Assembly: GCF_001580455.1 (NCBI RefSeq) | Contig: NZ_CP010951.1 | Coordinates: 1,736,001 to 1,800,000 of the forward strand | DNA: 64,000 nucleotides | Origin: Ramlibacter tataouinensis | GTDB lineage: Bacteria > Pseudomonadota > Gammaproteobacteria > Burkholderiales > Burkholderiaceae_C | Direction of reading: 5' to 3' | Part shown: positions 7,317 to 14,142 of the stretch, piece by piece | Numbering within the stretch: the stretch's first letter is position 1 | Layout: each line of letters opens with the position of its first letter | Notes under the pieces: model-generated | Seen by the model: only the letters and a program-made list of their open reading frames with translations | Databases searched by the model: none | Told to the model about the DNA's origin: nothing | Made by a program: the position numbers and the translations under genes

Positions 7317-8495
7317 ATGGCCGCCAAGGCAAGCTTCAACTGGGCCGACCCCTTGCTGCTGGACCAGCAGCTGACCGGCGACGAGCGCGCGGTGCGTGAC
7401 GCCGCCGCGTCCTATTGCCAGGAGCAACTCGCTCCGCGCGTGCTCGAGGCCTTCCGCCACGAGACCACCGACGCCGCCATCTTCCGCGAGATGGGCGCGC
7501 TCGGGCTGCTGGGCGCCACCATCCCCGAGCAGTACGGCGGAGCGGGGCTGAACTACGTGTGCTACGGCTTGATCGCCCGTGAGGTCGAGCGCATCGACTC
7601 CGGCTACCGCTCGATGATGAGCGTGCAGTCCTCGCTGGTGATGGTGCCGATCTTCGAGTTCGGCAACGAGCAGACCAGGCGCAAGTACCTGCCCAAGCTG
7701 GCCAGCGGCGGGTGGATCGGCTGCTTTGGCCTGACCGAGCCCAACCACGGCTCCGATCCCGGCAGCATGGTCAGCCGTGCCCGCAAGGTCGACGGCGGCT
7801 ACAAGCTCTCGGGCAGCAAGATGTGGATCACCAACTCGCCGATCGCCGACGTGTTCGTGGTCTGGGCCAAGGACGACGAAGGGGCGATCCGCGGCTTCGT
7901 GCTGGAAAAGGGCTGGAAGGGACTGACCGCGCCCAAGATCCAGGGCAAGGTGGGTCTGCGCGCCTCGATCACCGGCGAAGTGGTGATGGACGAGGTGTTC
8001 TGCCCCGAGGAGAACGCCTTCCCCGAGGTGCGCGGCCTGAAAGGGCCCTTCACCTGCCTCAACTCAGCGCGCTACGGCATCGCCTGGGGCGCCCTGGGTG
8101 CGGCCGAAGACTGCTGGCACCGCGCACGCCAGTACACCCTGGACCGCAAGCAGTTCGGCAAGCCGCTGGCGGCCAACCAGCTGGTGCAGAAGAAGCTGGC
8201 CGACATGCAGACCGAGATCACGCTGGGCCTGCAGGGCTGCCTGCGGCTGGGGCGCATGAAGGACGAGGGCACGGCGGCGGTGGAGATCACCTCGATCATG
8301 AAGCGCAACTCCTGCGGCAAGGCGCTGGAGATCGCCCGCACGGCACGCGACATGCTGGGCGGCAACGGCATCAGCGACGAATTCGGCGTGGCACGCCACC
8401 TGGTCAACCTGGAGGTGGTCAACACCTACGAAGGCACGCACGACGTGCATGCGCTGATCCTGGGCCGGGCGCAAACGGGGATCAGCGCGTTCTGA
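7317..8495 (+). CDS. gcdH: glutaryl-CoA dehydrogenase
   Basis: A 392-residue FAD acyl-CoA dehydrogenase that oxidises and decarboxylates glutaryl-CoA to crotonyl-CoA in lysine and tryptophan breakdown, passing electrons to ETF. Features matching GcdH rather than general acyl-CoA dehydrogenases are the opening FNWADPLLLDQQLT, RSMMSVQSSLVMVPI, GCFGLTEPNHGSDPGSM, WITNSPIADVFVVWAK, and the catalytic Glu in NTYEGTHDVHALILGR (about residue 372). The start is supported by AGGAGA eight bases upstream. A regulator gene is divergent. The crotonase at 10649 could act later in such a pathway but is not in the same operon. Confidence 0.95.
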   Translation: MAAKASFNWADPLLLDQQLTGDERAVRDAAASYCQEQLAPRVLEAFRHETTDAAIFREMGALGLLGATIPEQYGGAGLNYVCYGLIAREVERIDSGYRSMMSVQSSLVMVPIFEFGNEQTRRKYLPKLASGGWIGCFGLTEPNHGSDPGSMVSRARKVDGGYKLSGSKMWITNSPIADVFVVWAKDDEGAIRGFVLEKGWKGLTAPKIQGKVGLRASITGEVVMDEVFCPEENAFPEVRGLKGPFTCLNSARYGIAWGALGAAEDCWHRARQYTLDRKQFGKPLAANQLVQKKLADMQTEITLGLQGCLRLGRMKDEGTAAVEITSIMKRNSCGKALEIARTARDMLGGNGISDEFGVARHLVNLEVVNTYEGTHDVHALILGRAQTGISAF

Positions 8496-8526
8496 GCGTG
8501 CGCCCCGGAGACCGGTGCGCGCGGCT

Positions 8527-9615
8527 TCAGTTCAGGGAAAGAATGTGGCCCTGGCGTGGATCGCCGCGGCCAGCCAGCACCTGCGCATAGGCCGCCTGCA
8601 CCGCCTCCGGGCCGCGATGGTGCGCAACCAGCAGCCAGGGCGCGCGCGCCTCGGTGACTACACGGGCAAAGTCCTGCCACGCGCCCACCAGCTTGCGGCC
8701 GAATTCCGCCGGCCCCCAATCGGCCTGCCGCTTCTTGGACTGCGCCGGCGCGAAGAACAGGGTGGCGCGCGGTCCGGGCAGGTCCTTCGCGCCGCCGAGC
8801 TGCTCGACATGCGTGCCGCCCACTGAGCAGCTGTACTTCAGCTGCGAGAAGCGTTCATGGATCTGGCGCCGCAGCGGCGCATCGCCGGCGAAATCGACGT
8901 AGACGCAGGGCGTGTTCGCATCGATCGCGCCCAGTTCCTCATAGCCCAGCACGCGGCCGTAGCAGCCCAGGCTGTCGCAGAAGGCGCGGTTGCGCGGCGA
9001 GGTGAGCCCCACCACCTCGATGCCGCCACGCTGCGCCAGCAGCCAGGCGGTGCCATAGGCGGTCTTGCTGGACGCGCTGGACAGCAGCACGGTGCCGGCG
9101 CCGAAGAAGCCGCTGTCGGCCAGGAAGTCGTCGATCAGCCAGGAGGTGACGAACAGGGGCCGCAGCAGCGCCTGGATGTCCTCGGTGTCCTGCGCGTAGA
9201 AGGGGTCGGTGCTGCTGCGCAAGTACCGGTTGTAGATCGCGTGCAGCGCGGCCCGGTGCGGCGCGCCGTCGGAAAAACCCGAGTCGTTGAGGCGCTCCGG
9301 CTGCAGCACCGCATGGCTGGCCATCGGCCAGTAGCCGTACAGCCGCTCGCCGACGGCCACGCCCGGGTGCGTCGACTGCACCACCTGCGCGAAGCCCCAG
9401 ACCGGCACGATGCCCCAGCCGTCCTCGCCGCTCGGGAAGAACTGCCAGTAGCTCATGGCCTCGCCGAAGGCGGCGTAGGTGATGTTGTTGGCGGTCAGCG
9501 CGAACGAATCGATGCGCACTCGCACCTGGCCTTCGTTCAGCCGGACGTCTTCGGTGGTGCGAAGGCGCGCCGTTGCCAGCTGGTCCTGCCGCACGAGCAA
9601 GGTGGTGGTGACCAT
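8527..9615 (-). CDS. DUF2855 family protein (MDR-fold-like oxidoreductase)
   Basis: A 362-residue protein recognisable as DUF2855. The N-terminal half resembles the GroES-like part of medium-chain reductases (GQVRVRIDSFALTANNITYAAFGEAM, then a conserved YWQFFP and WGIVPVWGFAQV). The C-terminal half resembles a nucleotide-binding domain (GAGTVLLSSASSKTAYGTAWLLA, then IEVVGLTSPRN). The members I know of have no established reaction. It converges with gcdH (31-bp gap) and lies 40 bp downstream of ohr on the same strand, so it could be read through from the ohrR-ohr transcript. A link to peroxide response is therefore possible but not shown. Confidence 0.85.
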   Translation of the reverse strand: MVTTTLLVRQDQLATARLRTTEDVRLNEGQVRVRIDSFALTANNITYAAFGEAMSYWQFFPSGEDGWGIVPVWGFAQVVQSTHPGVAVGERLYGYWPMASHAVLQPERLNDSGFSDGAPHRAALHAIYNRYLRSSTDPFYAQDTEDIQALLRPLFVTSWLIDDFLADSGFFGAGTVLLSSASSKTAYGTAWLLAQRGGIEVVGLTSPRNRAFCDSLGCYGRVLGYEELGAIDANTPCVYVDFAGDAPLRRQIHERFSQLKYSCSVGGTHVEQLGGAKDLPGPRATLFFAPAQSKKRQADWGPAEFGRKLVGAWQDFARVVTEARAPWLLVAHHRGPEAVQAAYAQVLAGRGDPRQGHILSLN

Positions 9616-9655
9616 CGGCGCACGGTACCCGAAACCGCCGGCGCGTTCAACCAGC

Positions 9656-10072
9656 TCAGGCGACCGTCAGCTTCACGTCGATGTTGCCGCGGGTGGCGTT
9701 GGAGTACGGGCAGACCTGGTGCGCCGCATGCACCAGCGCCTCGGCCTGCGCGCGCTCCAGGCCCGGCAGGCTCACCTTGAGGCGGACGGCGATGCCGTAG
9801 CCGCTGGCGGTGGGCCCGAGGTCCACTTCCGCGTCGACCGCGACATCGGCGGGCACCGGCACCTTGACCCGGGGGCTCACCGCCTTGAGCGCGCCGATGA
9901 AGCAGGCCGAATAGCCCGCCGCGAACAGCTGTTCGGGATTGGTTCCGGAGCCGGCCGTGCCGGGCGGCGACAGCTTCACGTCGAGGCGGCCGTCGTCGGT
10001 GCGCGAAGCACCGTCACGCCCGCCGGTGGTGTGGGCACGCGCGGTGTACAGGACTTTGTCCAGCGTCTTCAT
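9656..10072 (-). CDS. ohr: organic hydroperoxide resistance protein
   Basis: A 138-residue Ohr subfamily member of the OsmC/Ohr superfamily: a thiol peroxidase that reduces organic hydroperoxides, normally using lipoylated proteins as reductant. The two catalytic cysteines are in place: Cys57 (GYSACFIGAL) and Cys121 (HQVCPYSNATRGN). The substrate-pocket Glu is in NPEQLFAAG, and an Arg is near residue 19 (TGGRDG). The length is normal. It lies 46 bp downstream of the MarR-type regulator ohrR on the same strand, so ohrR-ohr is probably one peroxide-inducible operon. Confidence 0.95.
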   Translation of the reverse strand: MKTLDKVLYTARAHTTGGRDGASRTDDGRLDVKLSPPGTAGSGTNPEQLFAAGYSACFIGALKAVSPRVKVPVPADVAVDAEVDLGPTASGYGIAVRLKVSLPGLERAQAEALVHAAHQVCPYSNATRGNIDVKLTVA

Positions 10073-10118
10073 GGTGATCCTTTCAGGAACAGAGAGGGGA
10101 AAAGCGGGAAGGGAAGTT

Positions 10119-10565
10119 TCAGGCGGCCAGCCGCTCGCGCAGGCCGCGCAGTTCGCGCGTCAGGCGGATGATCTCGGGCATGGTGCACTGGGTGGCTTCG
10201 ACCATGGAGCCGGGCACCTTGCGGGCCCGCGCCTTGAGCCGGCGGCCGGCGGCGGTGAGGGAAATGTGCACGCGGCGCTCGTCCTGGGCGTCACGGGTGC
10301 GCGCCACCAGCCCAGCCGCTTCCAGGCGCTTGAGCAGCGGCGTCAGCGTGCCGGAGTCGAGCGACAGGCGCTCGCCCAGCTCCGAAACCGTCAGCTCGTC
10401 GCACTCCCACAGCGCCAGCATGGCCAGGTACTGCGGGTAGGTCAGGCCCAGCTCGTCGAGCAGCGGCTTGTACAGCTTGGTCATCGCCAGCGACGCCGAA
10501 TACAGCGCGAAGCACAGCTGGTTGTCCAGCAGCAGGGCGTGGTCGGAGTCGGCGGGATGCGGCAT
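10119..10565 (-). CDS. ohrR: organic hydroperoxide-sensing repressor OhrR (MarR family)
   Basis: A 148-residue MarR winged-helix repressor that senses organic peroxides through cysteine oxidation. The reactive N-terminal Cys is at residue 18 in DNQLCFALYSAS, the diagnostic OhrR motif, and a second Cys at 127 (ATQCTMPE) matches the two-Cys OhrR class, which forms an intersubunit disulfide. The winged helix runs through ELTVSELGERL, SGTLTPLLKRLE and RVHISLT. I chose the ATG at 10565 because an upstream alternative would place the start inside the promoter. Immediately upstream are a strong promoter and a palindromic operator, so autorepression together with ohr is expected. Confidence 0.95.
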   Translation of the reverse strand: MPHPADSDHALLLDNQLCFALYSASLAMTKLYKPLLDELGLTYPQYLAMLALWECDELTVSELGERLSLDSGTLTPLLKRLEAAGLVARTRDAQDERRVHISLTAAGRRLKARARKVPGSMVEATQCTMPEIIRLTRELRGLRERLAA

Positions 10566-10572
10566 GGGCTGA

Positions 10573-10603
10573 ATTATAGCACTCAATTCAATTGCGTGCA
10601 ATT
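10573..10603 (-). promoter_or_regulatory. ohrR promoter with overlapping OhrR-type operator
   Basis: On the minus strand, TTGCAC (10601-10596) and a perfect TATAAT (10578-10573) are separated by 17 bp, an excellent sigma-70 promoter. The palindrome AATTGC-GT-GCAATT (10590-10603) overlaps the -35. Its AT-rich, AATTG-containing sequence resembles known OhrR operators, and this position would block RNA polymerase when occupied. The ohrR start codon is 8 bp from the -10 end, so the leader must be very short. Confidence 0.7.
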
Positions 10604-10648
10604 CATTTGCCGCCGGCCACTCCGGGAGACGGATTGCGGGGATGGCCG

Positions 10649-11458
10649 TCAGCGCCCGCTGAACCTGGCCGAACGCTTCTCGACGAAGGAGCGCACGCCC
10701 TCGGCGGCGTCCTCGGTGTGGGACAGGCGCTGCTGCACCGCGATGAACTCCCGCATGGCCGCGATCGGCCCGGCCTCCACGGACTTGAGCGCATTCAGGC
10801 GCGTGGCCACCACCGCCAGCGGCGCCTGCGCGGCAATCGCCTCGGCGATCCGCAGGGCCTCCCCGAGCTCCTGGCCGGCGGGCACGAGCTTCTGCACGAA
10901 GTTCAGGCGCAGCGCTTCGGCGGCGCCGAACTCGTCGCCGGTGAGCAGGTGCAGCAGGGCGTTGCCCAGCCCGGCGCGTTGCGCCATGCGCAGGGTGGCG
11001 CCGCCGGTGGCCATGATCCCGCGCTTGACTTCCAGCTGGGAGAACCGGCAGTCGTCGGCGGCCACCACCACGTCGGCCGCCAGCATCAGCTCGATGCCCA
11101 GGGTGTAGGTGATGCCCTTGACGGCGACGACCATGGGTTTGGTGCGCCGGCGGTAGCCTGACGTGCCCAGGTCCATGGGTTCGACCAGCCCGGGCGGGAT
11201 CGCCTTCTCGCCGCTGCGCATCAGCGGCGCGATGGTCGGCAGGTCCAGGCCCGCCGTGAAGTGCGGGCCGAAGGCGTGCAGCACGCCCACCCGCAACTGC
11301 GGATCGTCGTCCAGCCGGGTGTAGGCCTCGCCCAGTTCGCGGAACATGCGCGGCGTGAATCCGTTGTACTTGGCGGGCCGGTTGATGCCGATCAGCAGCA
11401 ACTCGCCGCGCTGCTCGCAGCTGATGCAGCCTTCGGGAGGTGACGGTGGAGCTTGCAT
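10649..11458 (-). CDS. crotonase/enoyl-CoA hydratase family protein
   Basis: A 269-residue crotonase-fold protein. The first oxyanion-hole region reads LHAFGPHFTAGLDL and the second VAVKGITYTLGIELMLAADVVVAA. The typical second catalytic Glu of enoyl-CoA hydratases (often in a GGT..L..R context) is not clearly present: this region reads RGIMATGGATLRMAQRAG. It may therefore be an isomerase-like, hydrolase-like or atypical member. The C-terminal helices (RFSGR ending) are complete. The ATG at 11458 starts a Pro-rich leader before the first strand. It is divergent from the GMC oxidoreductase, and the acyl-CoA substrate is unknown. Confidence 0.85.
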   Translation of the reverse strand: MQAPPSPPEGCISCEQRGELLLIGINRPAKYNGFTPRMFRELGEAYTRLDDDPQLRVGVLHAFGPHFTAGLDLPTIAPLMRSGEKAIPPGLVEPMDLGTSGYRRRTKPMVVAVKGITYTLGIELMLAADVVVAADDCRFSQLEVKRGIMATGGATLRMAQRAGLGNALLHLLTGDEFGAAEALRLNFVQKLVPAGQELGEALRIAEAIAAQAPLAVVATRLNALKSVEAGPIAAMREFIAVQQRLSHTEDAAEGVRSFVEKRSARFSGR

Positions 11459-11574
11459 GTCCGAAGCCTGGAGATGATTAGACGGAGTCCACTATAGGTG
11501 TTGCCCTTGGTGCCGGCCGGATGGGCAGGCGGCGGCTTTCCCGGTATGGTTGTCCATCTTCTTCAGACCCATCC

Positions 11575-13224
11575 ATGGTTGACTTCGACTACGTGATCGT
11601 GGGCGGCGGCTCCGCCGGCTGCGTGCTGGCCGCGCGCCTCTCGGAAGACCCGGGCGTGCAGGTCGCCCTGGTCGAAGCCGGGCCGCCCGACCGCAGCGTG
11701 CTGATCCATTGCCCGGCCGGCCTGGCGCTGCTGGCCAAGAACGGCCAGGCGAACTGGGCCTTCGAGACGGTGCCGCAGCCGGGCCTGGGCGGCCGCCGCG
11801 GCTACCAGCCGCGCGGCAAGGTGCTGGGGGGCTCCAGTTCGATCAACGCGATGATCTACGCGCGCGGGCACCACAGCGACTACGACGAATGGGCGGCCCA
11901 GGGCAACGAGGGCTGGAGCTGGCGCGAGGTGCTGCCTTACTTCAAGCGCGCCGAGCACAACGAGCGCGGCGCCGACGAGTGGCACGGCACCGGCGGCCCG
12001 CTGAACGTGATGGACCTGCGCAGCCCCAGCCGCTTCGCGCAGGTGTTCGTCGACGCCGGCGCGCAGGCCGGCTTGCCGGTCAACCGCGACTTCAACGGCG
12101 CCGAGCAGGAGGGTGTGGGCCTCTACCAGGTCACGCACAAGAACGGCGAGCGCTTCAGCGCCGCCAAGGCCTATGTCACGCCCAACCTCGGCCGCCCCAA
12201 CCTGAAGGTGATCACCGAGGCCCACACCACGCGCGTGCGGCTGGAAGGGCGCCGCGCCACCGGCATCGAGTACCTGCAAGCCGGCGCGCGCCACCAGCTC
12301 CGGGCCGCGCGCGAAGTGATCCTGTCGGCCGGCGCGCTGATGTCGCCGCAGCTCCTGATGCTGTCGGGCATCGGCCCGGCGGCGCAGCTGCAGCAACACG
12401 GGATCGCCGTGGCGCACGACCTGCCCGGCGTCGGCGCCAACCTGCATGACCATGTGGACGTGGTGCTGGTGGTCGATGCGCCGCACCTGAAGGACCTGTT
12501 CGGCCTGTCGCTCAGCGGCCTAGTGCGCACCGTGCGCGGGATCTTCGAGTGGCGCGAGCGGCGCAGCGGCATGCTCACCAGCAACTTCGCCGAGGCCGGC
12601 GGCTTCGTGAAAAGCGCGCCGGGCGAAGCCATCCCGGACCTGCAGCTGCATTTCGTCGTCGCCAAGCTGGCCGACCATGGCCGCAAGACCATGCTCGGCC
12701 ATGGCTACTCCTGCCATGTCTGCCTGCTGCGTCCGCTCAGCCGGGGCAGTGTGCGCCTGACCAGCGCCGACCCGATGGCGCCGCCCCTGATCGACCCCAA
12801 CTTCCTGGGCGACGCGGACGACCTGCAGCGCCTGGTGCGCGGCTTCAAGCTGATGCGCAGGGTGCTCGCGCAGCCGGCGCTGGCGGGCCTGGGCGGGCGC
12901 GAGCTCAGCACTTCAGCCAGTGCGCAGAGCGACGCGGAGATCGTCCAGTTCATTCGCAGCCATGCCGACACCGTCTACCACCCGGTCGGCAGCTGCCGCA
13001 TGGGCGCGGGCCCGATGGACGTGGTCGATGCGCGGCTGCGGGTGCGCGGCATCGCCGGGCTGCGCGTGGTCGATGCGTCCATCATGCCGCGCATCGTCAG
13101 CGGCAACACCAACGCCCCCACCATCATGATCGGTGAGAAGGCGGCCGACATGATCCGGCAGGACGCGCGCGGCAGGGCGGATGTGGTCCAGGGCGCGGCG
13201 GCAGAGGGTGCGCTGGCGGCCTGA
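11575..13224 (+). CDS. GMC family FAD oxidoreductase (choline dehydrogenase-like)
   Basis: A 549-residue glucose-methanol-choline oxidoreductase. It has the N-terminal FAD dinucleotide motif (VIVGGGSAGCVLAARLSE), the GMC signature GKVLGGSSSINAMIYARGH, the second signature GALMSPQLLMLSGIGP, and the C-terminal catalytic pair: His in VYHPVGSCRMG and Asn in GNTNAPTIMIGEKAADM. It oxidises an alcohol group, with the physiological substrate not predictable; an electron acceptor other than oxygen is likely for this dehydrogenase-type group. No signal peptide is visible. The ATG at 11575 starts exactly at the first FAD-binding strand; no strong ribosome-binding site is visible. Confidence 0.93.
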   Translation: MVDFDYVIVGGGSAGCVLAARLSEDPGVQVALVEAGPPDRSVLIHCPAGLALLAKNGQANWAFETVPQPGLGGRRGYQPRGKVLGGSSSINAMIYARGHHSDYDEWAAQGNEGWSWREVLPYFKRAEHNERGADEWHGTGGPLNVMDLRSPSRFAQVFVDAGAQAGLPVNRDFNGAEQEGVGLYQVTHKNGERFSAAKAYVTPNLGRPNLKVITEAHTTRVRLEGRRATGIEYLQAGARHQLRAAREVILSAGALMSPQLLMLSGIGPAAQLQQHGIAVAHDLPGVGANLHDHVDVVLVVDAPHLKDLFGLSLSGLVRTVRGIFEWRERRSGMLTSNFAEAGGFVKSAPGEAIPDLQLHFVVAKLADHGRKTMLGHGYSCHVCLLRPLSRGSVRLTSADPMAPPLIDPNFLGDADDLQRLVRGFKLMRRVLAQPALAGLGGRELSTSASAQSDAEIVQFIRSHADTVYHPVGSCRMGAGPMDVVDARLRVRGIAGLRVVDASIMPRIVSGNTNAPTIMIGEKAADMIRQDARGRADVVQGAAAEGALAA

Positions 13225-13359
13225 GCGGCTGGCTTAAGGAAATTTGAGGGATTGCCTAAGCGATTCTTAGCGGCGCGCCCGCGCCCCGGTTTCTAGACTG
13301 CTTTCCAGGCGACGGCGCATGGGGCGCTCGCCACATGGCCTCCCTTGAAAGAGCTGGAA

Positions 13360-14079
13360 ATGAAGATCGAAACCCAAGAGCTGCGCGAGGTCGCCGCCGC
13401 CGAGACCCCGCGCCTGGACCTGTATTCGGGCATCCACAAGGCGCTGCGCGCGCTGATGGCCGACACCCTGCTGGCCGTGGGCCGCATGGACCCGGCGGAC
13501 GAGCAGGACGTCGGCCAGGCGAGCGCCCGCGTGGCCGAGCTGCTGGCGATGTGCCATTCGCACCTGGAGCACGAGAACGAGTTCGTGCACCGCGCGATGG
13601 AAGCGCGCGCGCCGGGTTCGACCGCGCAGGCCGAGCGCGACCATCGCGGGCACCTGAAGAGCCTGGCGGAGCTCACGCAGGCGGTCGAGGCGCTGCGGCT
13701 GGCGCCCGCCGCGCAGCGCGCCGGCATCGCGCAGGCCCTGTACCGGCAGCTCGCCCTGTTCGTGGCGGAGAACTTCGAACACATGAACGTCGAGGAAACC
13801 GCGCACAACGCGGTGCTCTGGGCCCGCTACACTGATGCCGAGCTGCAGGGCATCCACGACGCACTGGTGGCCTCGATCCCGCCGCAGGAGATGATGCTGG
13901 TGATGCGCTGGATGGTGCCGCAGCTGAACCCGGCCGAACGCGCCGGCATGCTGGGCGGGATGAAGGCCAACGCGCCGGCGGCGGCGTTCGAGGCAGTGCT
14001 GGACACGGTGCGGCCGCATCTGACGCCGCGCGAGTGGGACAAGCTGGCACGGGCGCTGGAATTGACGGCGGGGGAGTAG
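13360..14079 (+). CDS. hemerythrin-domain protein
   Basis: A 239-residue helical protein with histidine and acidic residues spaced as in hemerythrin-like (HHE) domains: His26 (YSGIHKAL), CHSHLEHENEF (His66/68/71, Glu72), ERDHRGH (His95, His98) and FEHMNVEE (His141, Glu145). Such domains bind a di-iron site that senses or handles oxygen, nitric oxide or iron. The last third (from about residue 165) is an extra helical region with PAERAGMLGGM and LTPREWDKLARALE. The start is the ATG preceded by AAAGAG; an in-frame TTG 15 bp upstream is possible. It follows the GMC gene by 136 bp and appears monocistronic. Confidence 0.88.
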   Translation: MKIETQELREVAAAETPRLDLYSGIHKALRALMADTLLAVGRMDPADEQDVGQASARVAELLAMCHSHLEHENEFVHRAMEARAPGSTAQAERDHRGHLKSLAELTQAVEALRLAPAAQRAGIAQALYRQLALFVAENFEHMNVEETAHNAVLWARYTDAELQGIHDALVASIPPQEMMLVMRWMVPQLNPAERAGMLGGMKANAPAAAFEAVLDTVRPHLTPREWDKLARALELTAGE

Positions 14080-14092
14080 TCGCGGCCCAGCG

Positions 14093-14128
14093 CCCTCACC
14101 CCTACCCTCTCCCGGAGGGAGAGGGAGT
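14093..14128. repeat. short palindromic intergenic repeat (CCCTCACCCC family)
   Basis: A 36-bp unit beginning CCCTCACCCCTACCCTCTCC and closing with GGAGGGAGAGGG, which forms a hairpin. A diverged copy in opposite orientation lies at 61659-61695. Here it sits in the 63-bp space between two converging genes, so it may also help terminate transcription. Confidence 0.6.
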
Positions 14129-14142
14129 ACCCGCCCAGCCTA

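Noticed and set aside
8857..9780. A long plus-strand open frame opposite the DUF2855 gene
   Set aside because: It overlaps a gene with clear family similarity, is rich in His/Arg/Gln from antisense codons and has no plausible start or domain.
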